Source of the DNA: CALODL01 sp942492115
GTDB taxonomy: Bacteria > Planctomycetota > Phycisphaerae > UBA1845 > CAIVHJ01
Length of the DNA stretch: 64,000 bases
Assembly: GCA_942492115.1 (NCBI GenBank)
Contig: CALODL010000012.1
Coordinates: 186,001 to 250,000 of the forward strand
Direction of reading: 5' to 3'
Shown: one piece after another, positions 27,782-36,555 of the stretch
Position numbering within the stretch: position 1 is the first letter of the stretch
How the letters are laid out: the number at the start of each line of letters is the position of its first letter
The notes under the pieces: model-generated
What the model was told of the DNA's origin: nothing
Databases searched by the model: none
What the model saw: only the letters and a program-made list of their open reading frames with translations
Translations under genes and position numbers: made by a program

Positions 27782-28971
27782 GAGCCATTCCTCGTCGCGA
27801 CGCGCTCAGTGCCGCGATAGGTCGTGCCGCGCCACGTCGTCGCCTGGCCGTAGATCTTGAACACCGCGTTGATCAGCATCCCGAGCGCGATGATCGCACC
27901 CAGCGGGTAGGTCGGTGCGAGCACTGGATTGCTCCGGGACAACGCGTAGAACCTGACCAGAACAGTCATTTGAATGACGATCGTTCCTATCGAGCAGCAC
28001 GCAAGCATCGACCAGGACCCGGCTGCACCCGTTGCCCAGCCGATAGTTCCGACGATCATTGTGACATACGGCATCAAACTGACGACGCACAACAGTCCGA
28101 TTGACACGAACAGCCGCCGGGCACTGCCAAAGCAGCCGTAGAAAATCCGACTCCATCCGCGCCAGATTTCGCCGAATGTTGCGTACATCCGCGTACGGTA
28201 AAGGTCGTCATTCTGCAACACGAACAAGCGATGCCTGCCTTCTTTGGTCAGCCGCGCCATGTGCATGTCTTCGTTTACTTCGGTCCGTACCCGTTCGTGC
28301 CCGCCGATTGCATTGTAAACCTTGCGCGACAACAGCATGAACGCGCCGTTGGCATAGGCCGCCGAACTCTTGGGGTCGTTGACTTTGCTCGGTTGAAACC
28401 AGAACGCCATGATGGCCGCACATACCGGCTGCATAACGCGTTCCCAGAACGAATGCGTCTCCAGCACCGGGAGTACCGACAGAAAATCGACATTATTGTC
28501 GAGGGCAAACCGCATGGCCAGTGATATGGTCCGCTGCGATATCTGGCGACAATCGGCGTCCGTCAGCAGAAACCAATCGCCGGTTGCTTGGGCGATCCCG
28601 GTATGCATTGCATTGTTCTTGCCGAACCACCCCTCGCTCAGCGTTTCGACATGAATCGCCGAAAACCGCTCCGGGTGCTCTGCCGCCAACTTATCCAGGA
28701 TCGCGCGGGTGGCGTCTTCACTGCGATCGTTGATGGCAATGACCTCGAAATCAGGATAGTCCTGCTCGAGCAACGTACGCACACACGTATCGATGACCGC
28801 CTCTTCGTCCTTGGCCGCGACCAGAACGCTTACCCGCGGAGCAGGCTGCGGCGGCCCATCGAACATGCCCTCGGACAGTGGCTGCTCGGTGCGCTGCACC
28901 CGGGAGATGACGAGGTGCCGGGAGGCCCACACGAGACCGATGAGGCCAACGACCACGGATAGAATGATCAC
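27778..28971 (-). CDS. Membrane glycosyltransferase, family 2
   Basis: A GTG at 28971 preceded by AGGAG gives a 397-residue protein with an N-terminal membrane helix (VVVGLIGLVW); an ATG at 29130 in the same frame would add 53 unlikely residues. The GT-A domain shows VLVAAKDEEAVIDTC, NDRSEDAT, the metal-binding DADCRQ and the late acidic NEDMHM with GWSRIFYG. Three or four hydrophobic segments close the protein. GT2 enzymes of this layout transfer sugars to lipids or polymerise glycans at the inner membrane. Donor and acceptor unknown. Coupled to the next membrane protein by a GTGA overlap. Confidence 0.85.
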   Translation of the reverse strand: MIILSVVVGLIGLVWASRHLVISRVQRTEQPLSEGMFDGPPQPAPRVSVLVAAKDEEAVIDTCVRTLLEQDYPDFEVIAINDRSEDATRAILDKLAAEHPERFSAIHVETLSEGWFGKNNAMHTGIAQATGDWFLLTDADCRQISQRTISLAMRFALDNNVDFLSVLPVLETHSFWERVMQPVCAAIMAFWFQPSKVNDPKSSAAYANGAFMLLSRKVYNAIGGHERVRTEVNEDMHMARLTKEGRHRLFVLQNDDLYRTRMYATFGEIWRGWSRIFYGCFGSARRLFVSIGLLCVVSLMPYVTMIVGTIGWATGAAGSWSMLACCSIGTIVIQMTVLVRFYALSRSNPVLAPTYPLGAIIALGMLINAVFKIYGQATTWRGTTYRGTERVATRNGS

Positions 28972-29062
28972 ATGACTCCTGACAACAGTTTGAAAGTATG
29001 AGTGGGCGTGCCGCCCGGGGCATTCGACCGCTCGAACCGCCCGCGGAGCGAAACTGCGCGTC

Positions 29063-29092
29063 GGGCGGCCCTGAGGGTAGACAGGGCCGCCC
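29063..29092. promoter_or_regulatory. Perfect 11-bp inverted repeat between divergent genes
   Basis: GGGCGGCCCTG, an 8-nt spacer, then CAGGGCCGCCC form a perfect palindromic arm pair in the gap between the GT2 gene (leftward) and the frameshifted glycosyltransferase gene (rightward). Since both genes point away from it, it is unlikely to be a terminator of either; an operator or leader hairpin is possible. Confidence 0.35.
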
Positions 29093-29176
29093 AGAGAGCG
29101 GATTATCACCCATGCCTCGTTGACCGGCAAGCAGCGGCCTCAAACCCGCTCACGCCGCGGAGCGTATGAGCAGTAA

Positions 29177-30432
29177 ATGAGCCGGATCAACCGCCATGCC
29201 ATTGTCATCATCGCCGTAGCCGCCGTGGTCATGCGCGGCGGCATCGTGCTGCTCCGCGCCGGACCAGGTCCTGAGTTGCCAGACGAAATACAGTATTGGG
29301 CGACGGCCACACGCCTGGCGGATGGTGCCGGGCTCAGCGACGAACTCGGCTTCCGGGCCACGCGCATGCCGTTGTTCCCGACACTGCTCGCTCCGTTCAC
29401 CCGCCTGCAGGGTGGATGGACATTCGCATTGCTTGGACTCGCACTCATCTCCGCGGGCGCGACCCTGTTCACGGGCGCTCTCGCATTTCGTGCCCTGCGC
29501 CCGGCATGCCGCTCACACGTCGACGGGCTTGATGTCCGCGTCACAGCCTGTGTCGCCGCCGCACTGGTCGCCATGGATCCTTTCCTGGCCTATCTGGCAC
29601 GGTTCTCGCTGACCGAGAACCTGTATTGCACTGCACTGGTGATGTGGCTGGCCGTCGGCTGGCCGCTGGCCACGGCCGCGCGCCCGTCCGTCGCGCGTTG
29701 GGCTGCGTGCGCAGTGTGCGTCGTTCTGTGCGTCTATTCACGACCGAGCCTTCAGTGGCACTCGTACCGGTGTGGTCGATGTGGGTCCTGTGGGGCAGCC
29801 CGCGCCGGCGGTCCGCGGTGATCGGCATGACGCTGCTGTGGGCCCTCCTGATCGCATCCCTGATGCCGTGGGCCGCCCGCAATCACCACCTCACCGGACG
29901 CTGGACGTGGCTGACCAACCGCCTGGGCATTTCGTTGTATGACGGCCTCGGGCCACAGGCGACTGGTGCCAGTGACCTCGGCGAGATCAAGAACTCTCCG
30001 ACCGTCCGGGGCCTCGATGAAGTCGGCTGGAACGATTATTTCCTGCGTGAATCGTGGACCGCCCTGACGGCGGATCCGGGCCGTTGCCTGAAACTGGCAA
30101 CCATCAAATTGGGCAGAACCTGGCGGCCCTGGCCTGCAGCCGCAGGGCACAGTCAGCCTGTCCAGCGGATCATTGGCGGCATATGGACCGTTGCGATCCT
30201 GCTGCTGGCGTTGTGGGGGCTGTGGGCGCTGCCCGTCAGTTGGCATACGCTATGTGGATTGCTGTTCCCGGTCATCGTACTGACGGCGCTGCACATGGTC
30301 TTCGTCGGCAGTGTGCGCTATCGTCTTCCAGCAATGCCGTTGATCGAAATCCTCGCTGCAGGTGGCCTGGTTCACCTGACTGGCATGTTGACGACGCGCC
30401 GCTCCTCCGCGGTGCCACAGGATGAAACGTGA
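29177..30432 (+). pseudogene. ArnT/PMT-like membrane glycosyltransferase, frameshifted
   Basis: The first frame (29177 to about 29755) encodes an N-terminus with a membrane helix, PDEIQYWATATRLADG and RMPLFPTLLAPF, typical of GT39/ArnT-like transferases (acidic residue after the first helix). The protein then continues in another frame from about 29755 to 30432 with more hydrophobic segments (VWSMWVLWG, LLWALLIASLMPWAARN) and a plausible C-terminus. The switch lies near 29746-29758 and corresponds to one missing base; restoring it gives about 418 residues. The downstream part keeps a 4-nt overlap (GTGA) with the GNAT gene. A real frameshift or a sequencing error are both possible; no homopolymer is at the site. 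Confidence 0.7.
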
Positions 30433-30920
30433 ACGATATCACCATCAAGTATCTGGCCGACTGCCCCGAACAACTCGACACCCTCGCCGCGTGGCATCAC
30501 ACTGAATGGCAGCATCTCAACCCGGACGATACGGTCAAGAAACGCATGGAGCGCATGCGCACCCACGTCGCTTACCGTCAGGTCCCGGTGACCCTGGTGG
30601 CGTTCGACGGCGACACGGTCCTCGGCTCGGCCAGCCTGGTCGAATGCGACATGCATGAACACCGTGAATTGAGCCCATGGCTGGCCTCCGTCTATGTCGA
30701 CCCGCCACACCGTGGTCGCGGGGTGGGCTCCATGCTGGTACGTCAGGTCACCGCTGAAGCCAGGCAACTCGGTTTCGCCGAGTTCTATCTGTTCACACCG
30801 GACCGTGAGCAGTTTTACACGCGGCTTGGCTGGCAGCTTCACGAACGCACGACGTTCAGGGGCCTGGACGTCGTCATCATGAAACTCGATCTCACGAAGC
30901 AGGATGGCCCTGTTGATTAG
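30429..30920 (+). CDS. GNAT family N-acetyltransferase
   Basis: A 163-residue protein starting at GTG 30429, overlapping the preceding stop by 4 nt. It shows the GNAT fold order, including the strand SASLVECDM, then ASVYVDPPHRGRGVGSML, the acetyl-CoA pyrophosphate-binding R/Q-x2-G-x-G/A loop, and the closing FYTRLGWQLHE. The substrate cannot be predicted. It sits between a glycosyltransferase and a glycoside hydrolase in one operon, so an acetylation step on a sugar or cell-surface compound is conceivable. Confidence 0.85.
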   Translation: MNDITIKYLADCPEQLDTLAAWHHTEWQHLNPDDTVKKRMERMRTHVAYRQVPVTLVAFDGDTVLGSASLVECDMHEHRELSPWLASVYVDPPHRGRGVGSMLVRQVTAEARQLGFAEFYLFTPDREQFYTRLGWQLHERTTFRGLDVVIMKLDLTKQDGPVD

Positions 30921-31911
30921 CCACCGAATCACAGCGTGCGTCCTGGGTGTCATCACCCACCTGCCCACCGCCGCGAATGCCGACACCCATCACATCGTCC
31001 ACGGTATGACCGTGTCGTGTCAGACATGGGGCTGGGAATGGGGTACGGACGACATGGTAGTCGCCATGGAGGAGCTCCGTGACATCGGCGTCAACTGGAT
31101 CGCCATCCACCCTTACGCCCGCATCCGCGAGGACGGCCATGTCAGCGCACGACGTCTCGAGGTCCAAGACGCTGACTGGCTGCGCCGTCCAATTGCCGAA
31201 GCCCATCGCCGGGGCCTGAAGATACTCATCAAGCCACATCTGGCCTACTGGGGCAGCCCGTTCGAGTGGCGCGGGGCAATCAGCTTCGACGATCCTGACC
31301 ACTGGGCAGTGTTTTTCGACAGCTACCGTACGTGGATCGTAACCGTCGCACGGATGTGCCACGACGCCGATGCATTCTGTGTGGGGACGGAACTGGATCG
31401 CACGATCGAACATGTCGACGCCTGGCGCCAGATCATTGCCGAGGTCAGGACGGTCACACCGGCACCCCTGACCTATGCTGCCAACTGGACGGACTATGAA
31501 CGTGTCGCATTCTGGGATGACCTCGATGTCATTGGCATCCAGGCGTACTTCCCACTCGTCGACCATGACACCTTGCCGCCCGAGGAAGAACTGCGCGAGG
31601 CATGGGCGCAGGTGGTTCGGCGACTCGAAGTGTTTGCCCGACGCACCAACCGTCGAATTGTATTCACAGAGTTGGGCTACAATCTGTCGAATCGATGCGC
31701 TCGACAACCCTGGGACGCCAGGCAGGGCGGCGCTTTCGCGGAGGTGGCCCAACAGCGCTGCCTGACCACCGCCCTGTCCGCCATCGACAACAGTCCACAC
31801 ATCTGCGGCGCATTCCTGTGGAAGTGGTTTGCGGGCCCGGCCCACCACGAGAATTTCCTCAAATCAACACCCGCAATGCGTGCCGTCATTCGCAGCAGAT
31901 GGAAGAACTGA
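30904..31911 (+). CDS. GH113-like exported glycoside hydrolase
   Basis: A 335-residue protein whose start overlaps the GNAT gene by 17 nt. A signal-like N-terminus (ITACVLGVITHLPTAANA) precedes a TIM-barrel sequence: NWIAIHPYARI, GLKILIKPHLAYWG, FCVGTELDRT (candidate acid/base Glu) and IVFTELGYN (candidate nucleophile Glu), ending in GAFLWKWFAGP. This arrangement matches GH113, known for beta-mannanase activity; the substrate here is not certain. It is the last gene of the operon and is followed within 6 nt by the second hairpin repeat cluster. Confidence 0.8.
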   Translation: MALLISHRITACVLGVITHLPTAANADTHHIVHGMTVSCQTWGWEWGTDDMVVAMEELRDIGVNWIAIHPYARIREDGHVSARRLEVQDADWLRRPIAEAHRRGLKILIKPHLAYWGSPFEWRGAISFDDPDHWAVFFDSYRTWIVTVARMCHDADAFCVGTELDRTIEHVDAWRQIIAEVRTVTPAPLTYAANWTDYERVAFWDDLDVIGIQAYFPLVDHDTLPPEEELREAWAQVVRRLEVFARRTNRRIVFTELGYNLSNRCARQPWDARQGGAFAEVAQQRCLTTALSAIDNSPHICGAFLWKWFAGPAHHENFLKSTPAMRAVIRSRWKN

Positions 31912-31917
31912 GTGCAG

Positions 31918-32395
31918 ACTCAACTTCGGGGGACGGTGACATCAGACTTAACTTCGGGGGACAGCCGTCCCCCGAGCCCCCTCCCAAGGGGCTCAGCCCC
32001 ATTGGATCCTCGCGGGGCGGGGATGCTCTTCGTTATTGCTTGTGGTGTTTTTCAGGGTGACGCCCCGTCTGCTGTGGGCGTGGTTGATTCTCGTAGGGGC
32101 GCCCGGACATCAGACTTAACTTCGGGGGACAGCCGTCCCCCGAGCCCGGACATCAGACTAAGCTTCGGGGGACAGCCGGCCCCCGAGCCCGGACAACAGA
32201 CTAAGCTTCGGGGGACGGCCGTCCCCCGAGCCCCCTGCCAAGGGGCTCTGCCCCGTTGGATCCTCGCGGGGCGGGGATGCTCTTCGTAATACTTGTGGTG
32301 GTCTGCGGGGTGACGTGCCCCGTCTGCTGTGGAACGCTTGTTACTCGCAGTGGCGCCCGGATTGCAGACTTGATTTCGGGGGACGGTTGTCAGTT
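31918..32395 (+). repeat. Intergenic repeat cluster 2: hairpin units of 43 and 168 nt
   Basis: Hairpins of the form GGGGGAC-N4-GTCCCCC (the third has a mismatched arm, GGCCCCC) start at 31956, 32124, 32167 and 32210, again with steps of exactly 168, 43 and 43 nt. Partial or degenerate copies lie at both ends (near 31927 and 32380). Two leader blocks with the GGATCC-TCGCGGGGC core are present. The sequence is the reverse complement of cluster 1, so relative to neighbouring transcription both clusters read the same way: just downstream of a gene's stop. It occupies most of the 569-nt gap between the glycoside hydrolase and the DinB-like gene; the rest is non-descript. Confidence 0.9.
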
Positions 32396-32480
32396 CTGAT
32401 TTCTTCCGCGCGAGACGCTGCCGGCCATCGGACGTATATGAGGTAGCCAAACGCGACAAAGCGGAAAGGATCGGTGGAAT

Positions 32481-33002
32481 ATGAGTATGTGGCCCTGGAC
32501 CGAGCGCTCGTTCACATTTGATTTCCCCGCAACGAAATTTCCCGATGTCCTCGAACGACTGCGCGGGACGCCGGCGCGGTTGGAGGATCGCGTTCGCGAC
32601 CTGCCCGGATCACTGCTCACGACTTCCGATGGTCACGGTTGGACCATTCAGCAGAACATCGGACACCTCATCGACCTCGGATACCTTCCTAGAACCCGCA
32701 TCGATCAGATTCTCAGTGGGGCCAGCGAGCTGGTTGGGGCTGACATGACCAATCGCAAGACGCACGAAGCCGATCACAATACCCGTGACATCGCAAAACT
32801 GTTGGCAACCTTTCGCACTGATCGCTTGAGTTTGGTCACCCGGCTCGAGGGCCTCGAACCGGCTCTGTGGAGCCAATCCGCTGTGCACCCTCGACTGCAA
32901 CAACCCATGCGCATCGTGGACATCGTGCACTTCGACTGCGAGCACGACGACTACCATCTCGCGCGCATCGGACAACTCATCGCCACCTTGTCACCACGCT
33001 GA
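32481..33002 (+). CDS. DinB/YfiT-like four-helix-bundle protein
   Basis: A 173-residue protein that looks like the DinB superfamily. A first helix with RDLPGSLL is followed by GWTIQQNIGHLIDLGYL (first metal-ligand His, GHLIDL) and, near the end, IVDIVHFDCEHDDYHLARI with two further His in the E/D-H-x2-x-H pattern. These three His usually bind a divalent metal. Family members include metal-dependent thiol transferases (for bacillithiol, mycothiol or glutathione) and stress proteins of unknown activity. Single gene, preceded by the hairpin repeat cluster. Confidence 0.78.
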   Translation: MSMWPWTERSFTFDFPATKFPDVLERLRGTPARLEDRVRDLPGSLLTTSDGHGWTIQQNIGHLIDLGYLPRTRIDQILSGASELVGADMTNRKTHEADHNTRDIAKLLATFRTDRLSLVTRLEGLEPALWSQSAVHPRLQQPMRIVDIVHFDCEHDDYHLARIGQLIATLSPR

Positions 33003-33342
33003 CCCCTCGCAGAAACCGCGACACACGCCTCGAGGCCCCGCCAATTGCGCTATCGTCGTTTTGTGCGTCATCAGAGAACGTAGTGCCCATGCACTAATTG
33101 CCCGATCGTGGTTACTCGCAGGTGGTCGCTGAGCCGATCACACACTAGGCTCTATTTGAACACGACGGCCAGGCGAGATCGGGCGGGGCGTTTGCAGTCA
33201 AGGGCGCAGGCGTATCAGTCAACACGCTGAGGCCCCGGGCTGAAAACGCAGGAAGCAAGCGTCGCAGCCGATCGTAGCCGGTGGGGTTTTCAGACAGAGC
33301 CTTGGGCTTCATTTGAACGCAATGGACTGACAGGAGCTGCAC
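33003..33342. other. Gene-free stretch with an imperfect direct repeat
   Basis: No convincing gene. Two imperfect copies of a roughly 20-nt motif (CTATTTGAACACGACGG near 33153, TCATTTGAACGCAATGG near 33309) flank about 150 nt. A minus-strand frame runs through but has no recognisable product. It may be the remains of a decayed element. Confidence 0.4.
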
Positions 33343-33549
33343 GTGTCCTCGAACTGGCACGAAATCAAGACAGTCCTCGATGCCGCCCTGGCCTCGCCAA
33401 GCGAGCGTCGGGACGACATCGTCCATGCCATGACCGGCGGCAAGGTGCTGCTTCGCGAACAGGTCTACCGCCTGCTGAACGACAACGACCAGTCGGCCAC
33501 GTCAATCCGACGTGGCGCTGCGACCTGTCCATCGAACTGCACCTCTTAG
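33343..33549 (+). pseudogene. Short ORF resembling the N-terminus of a Ser/Thr kinase or sigma-type regulator
   Basis: A 68-codon frame starting at GTG 33343 with GGAG 8 nt upstream. Its sequence (WHEIKTVLDAALASPSERRD, then LREQVYRLLND) matches the helical N-terminal segment (W-x-x-(I/V)-x2-(L/I)-(F/L)-xxAL-x2-PxxxR) that precedes many planctomycete and acidobacterial kinase domains. It ends after 68 residues with no kinase domain following, so it is best seen as a truncated remnant, though the good ribosome site leaves expression possible. Confidence 0.45.
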
Positions 33550-33618
33550 CGCATTGCCCTTGCTTTGAAGAATTCCATCGCGGCCGACTGCGCAACGCCC
33601 TTGAACAGTGGTCCGACT

Positions 33619-34440
33619 CTACTCTTCCGCGGCGCGGAGTCGATCAACTGTGTCCATGAACGCCGTGAGGCGCACATCATCGATAGGATGGCTCCACAGC
33701 CCATCGACCTTCACGTAGGATCCGACGATCAACATCCGAGCGGACGACCACACTTCGGCGAGGTTGTCTGGGGTCAATCCGCTACCAACCGCGGTCGGTA
33801 TCTGCACGGCGCGAGCCGCGTTCTTGACATCGGCGGGTGCGGCTGGAGCTCCAGTCGCAGCCCCGGTTACGATGATGCCATCGGCACCACAGAACTCGGC
33901 GGCCCGGGCAGTTTCAGCGATATCAATGTCGGCCGTCAGGCTGTGGCTCGCGTGTTTCTTCTTGATATCCGCAAAGATCGCGATGTGATCCGCGCCGATC
34001 TGCCGTCGGTAGCGCAGCAATGGACCGGCGGCAGCTTCGGGCATGAGCCCCTCGTCCGCAACGTGGGCATAGACGAAACCCTCCGCGCGGACGAACGCAG
34101 CGCGACTGGCCTGCGCCGCGGCGAGGGCCGCACGATTGGCCCCGGCGAGAATCTGGATCCCAACGGGAACATCAACAGTGTCTACGACTGCGCCTGCGAC
34201 CGCAGTCATGACGGCGATGACCTCGGGGCCGACAACTTGACGCAGATATGGACGATCGTGCATGTTCTCGACGATCAGCGCGTCACACCCGGCTGCACAC
34301 AACCGCCTGGCCTCGTCGGTGGCGCAAGCGGTAATCTCAGCGACACTCAACGTGGCCGCCGGCGTGCCCGGTAACGCACGGACATGGACCATGCCGGTCA
34401 CGACATGGCGCTGCGCAAGTAAGGTCAATAGCGTCGACAT
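33619..34440 (-). CDS. BtpA/SgcQ family TIM-barrel protein
   Basis: The ATG at 34440 gives a 273-residue protein; the frame also has an ATG at 34458, giving six extra residues. The BtpA family is recognisable by GMVHVRALPGTP near the N-terminus, ALIVENMHDRPY, FADIKKKHASH and GADGIIVTGAATG, consistent with a TIM-barrel. BtpA influences photosystem I accumulation in cyanobacteria and SgcQ lies in a sugar operon of E. coli; the biochemical role in other bacteria is unclear. No linked genes on this strand suggest its pathway. Confidence 0.85.
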   Translation of the reverse strand: MSTLLTLLAQRHVVTGMVHVRALPGTPAATLSVAEITACATDEARRLCAAGCDALIVENMHDRPYLRQVVGPEVIAVMTAVAGAVVDTVDVPVGIQILAGANRAALAAAQASRAAFVRAEGFVYAHVADEGLMPEAAAGPLLRYRRQIGADHIAIFADIKKKHASHSLTADIDIAETARAAEFCGADGIIVTGAATGAPAAPADVKNAARAVQIPTAVGSGLTPDNLAEVWSSARMLIVGSYVKVDGLWSHPIDDVRLTAFMDTVDRLRAAEE

Positions 34441-34589
34441 GGCCCGATGATAACACATTGGGAGTCACCGGGCCGCCCGGTCCTGCCCCACCCGTATGTC
34501 GATGGCTCAATGTCTTGACAGAGCCTGGAATCGGGCAGACCCTGGGCCTTGTTACAGAGCGTTCTATTCGAATCTCGAGCAGTGAGCGC

Positions 34590-35024
34590 ATGAACAAGAC
34601 ACGCGACAAACACCGCTTCCAGGAGTCGCTCCTGGCCCTGTTCTCGCTGGCGGCCCTCCTCGTTTACGTGCCCGTCGAGACCTACGAATCCAGGACGGAC
34701 CTGACCAGTCCCGGCTATGTGGTCGATGTCATCGCCATGGTGTTGCTGTTGGCCAGCAGCCTGCATTCTCTGCGTGCACGACCACACCGCGCCATCGGAC
34801 CGCTCTGCGGAGCATGGGGCTGGTCGGCCTGTCTGGCCTGGCGAACCTATTTCATGCGCGTCATATCGCGCCAGCGCGGGTTGGGCATCTATCCGCCCGA
34901 ATCGCGCTGGCAGGAGGATTGGCTGGTGTGGGTCCTGGTGATCGCGCTGGCGGCATTCACCTTCAGTTTGTACCTGGCATGGAGCTCAACTCTGAACCCC
35001 GCCCGGACGCGGGATCGCGAGTAG
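34590..35024 (+). CDS. Hypothetical membrane protein
   Basis: The ATG at 34590 begins a 144-residue protein; the frame is open from 34458, but the extra residues are Pro/Gly-rich and unlikely. Hydrophobic segments lie near residues 12-28, 44-62 and 110-135, with a Trp-rich central stretch (WGWSACLAWRTYF). No family recognised. It ends 4 nt before the nrdR stop, on the opposite strand. Confidence 0.55.
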   Translation: MNKTRDKHRFQESLLALFSLAALLVYVPVETYESRTDLTSPGYVVDVIAMVLLLASSLHSLRARPHRAIGPLCGAWGWSACLAWRTYFMRVISRQRGLGIYPPESRWQEDWLVWVLVIALAAFTFSLYLAWSSTLNPARTRDRE

Positions 35025-35028
35025 CTGT

Positions 35029-35526
35029 TTACCCGTCAAACATTTTCTGTTGACCGGGCAGATCACCTTCGACGCCCTTGACGTATTCGATGTCTTCGAT
35101 GAATTCGTCGAGATCCTGGAACTTGCGGTAGACGCTGGCGAACCGGACGTACGCAATCTGGTCGACGTCTCGGAGTTTGCGGGCGACGCGTGCGCCGATA
35201 ATGCGCGAAGGTACCTCGCCTTCGTATTCGCGGCTGAGCTCATCGTCGACTTCAGCAGTCATGCGTTCGAGGACATCCTGCGGCACGGGCCTCTTGTAGC
35301 AAGCATGGCGAATGCCGTTGAGTACACGGTCGCGATCGAACGGTACGCGTGAACCGTCGTTCTTGATCACCGTGAGGCGATCCGCCTCCTCGATACGTTC
35401 CTTGGTCGTGTAGCGGCGACCACAGGCCGTACATTCTCGGCGCCGACGAATGGCCCGTCCCCCATCTGTCATGCGGGAGTCGACGACCCGGTCACGATTG
35501 ATCTCTTTGCACGATGGACAACGCAT
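35029..35526 (-). CDS. nrdR: Transcriptional repressor NrdR
   Basis: A 165-residue protein of normal family length. The N-terminal zinc ribbon (CPSCKEINRDRVVDSR, then RRRRECTACGRRYTT) and the ATP-cone domain (VIKNDGSRVPFDRDRVLNGI) are both complete. NrdR senses ATP/dATP and represses ribonucleotide reductase genes. No nrd gene lies in the window. Divergent from the metallo-beta-lactamase gene. Confidence 0.95.
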   Translation of the reverse strand: MRCPSCKEINRDRVVDSRMTDGGRAIRRRRECTACGRRYTTKERIEEADRLTVIKNDGSRVPFDRDRVLNGIRHACYKRPVPQDVLERMTAEVDDELSREYEGEVPSRIIGARVARKLRDVDQIAYVRFASVYRKFQDLDEFIEDIEYVKGVEGDLPGQQKMFDG

Positions 35527-35651
35527 GTGGCTTGCCGTAACCTTCGCCTTCCAGTGCCCACGGGGTTGAGCCAGGTCCAGCCCCCGGGAGGCACATATAG
35601 TGTACTGGGAACCCCCACAGCCACAACATCCAGGCTCTTCCGGGAAGCACC

Positions 35652-36515
35652 ATGCCCACGTCGGTTGTTGAAAAACGCGTCGGCGACATTCAGCTGGTTG
35701 GTTACTCGATCGCCGGCGAGGAGACCGTCATTGCGGCTCCGGAGCTGAATGTCTGTTTTGATATCGGCAAAGCGCCGCAGGAAGTGTTGTGCTGCGACCA
35801 CCTGTGCATTTCGCATGGCCACCCGGACCACACCGCTGGCATCCACTATTATTTCACCCAACGATGGTTCATGGACAACTGCACCGGCACGGCCTACATG
35901 CCCGAGTCGCTGGTCGAGCCGGTCCGGGATCTGATCAAGGTGTGGGCGCGGATCGAGGGTCGGTTGACCGATGCCAACATCGTCGCCGCCCACCCGGGCA
36001 AGGACATCCCCATCCGCCGGGATCTGTTGCTCCGGCCGTTCGCGGTCAACCACCGTGTTCCCTGTCTGGGTTACTCGGTGGTCGAGGTCCGGCACAAATT
36101 GAAAAAGGAACATGTCGGCAAGAGCGGCCCGGAATTGGTCGCCCTCAAGAAACAGGGTATCTCAATCGAGTATAACGTTGAGATTCCGCTGGTCGCATAC
36201 TGTGGCGACACGTCGATCGGTGATTTCTTCGATCTTGATCACGTGCGCAATGCCAGGGTACTGCTGCTGGAGTGCACGTTTTTCGACGAAGACCACGTAT
36301 CACGTGCGCGCGACGGCTTCCACCTCCATCTCCGCGATCTGCCTGACCTACTGCCGCAGCTGCGCAACCCCAACATTGTGCTCATTCATCTCACCCGCCG
36401 GACGATGCTTCACGAAGCGCGCAAACGTCTGAAGATGGCGCTGTCAGCCGAGGATCAGGAACGTGTGTCGTTCTTGATGGAACGCGAGCGGAAGAAAGCG
36501 AAGGGTGGCGGCTAG
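35652..36515 (+). CDS. Metallo-beta-lactamase-fold hydrolase, RNase Z-like
   Basis: A 287-residue protein starting at ATG 35652 after GGGAAG. The metal site HGHPDH (ISHGHPDHTAG) is at about residue 55, with later ligands suggested by VNHRVPCLGY, YCGDTS (Asp) and LIHLTRR (His). The order and the GYSVVE phrase resemble tRNase Z, but the protein lacks an obvious flexible arm, so it may act on another phosphodiester or be a general hydrolase. It converges on the ParA-operon partner gene with 19 nt between stops and a shared hairpin. Confidence 0.8.
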   Translation: MPTSVVEKRVGDIQLVGYSIAGEETVIAAPELNVCFDIGKAPQEVLCCDHLCISHGHPDHTAGIHYYFTQRWFMDNCTGTAYMPESLVEPVRDLIKVWARIEGRLTDANIVAAHPGKDIPIRRDLLLRPFAVNHRVPCLGYSVVEVRHKLKKEHVGKSGPELVALKKQGISIEYNVEIPLVAYCGDTSIGDFFDLDHVRNARVLLLECTFFDEDHVSRARDGFHLHLRDLPDLLPQLRNPNIVLIHLTRRTMLHEARKRLKMALSAEDQERVSFLMERERKKAKGGG

Positions 36516-36530
36516 TGCCCGTGCATGACC

Positions 36531-36555
36531 GAGGTCACACCGCCGCTGTGACCTC
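36531..36555. terminator. Hairpin between convergent genes
   Basis: GAGGTCACA, a 7-nt loop and TGTGACCTC form a perfect 9-bp stem covering the end of the minus-strand gene that stops at 36535 and lying 15 nt past the plus-strand gene ending at 36515. It is well placed to be a shared terminator, though no T-run follows. Confidence 0.45.
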
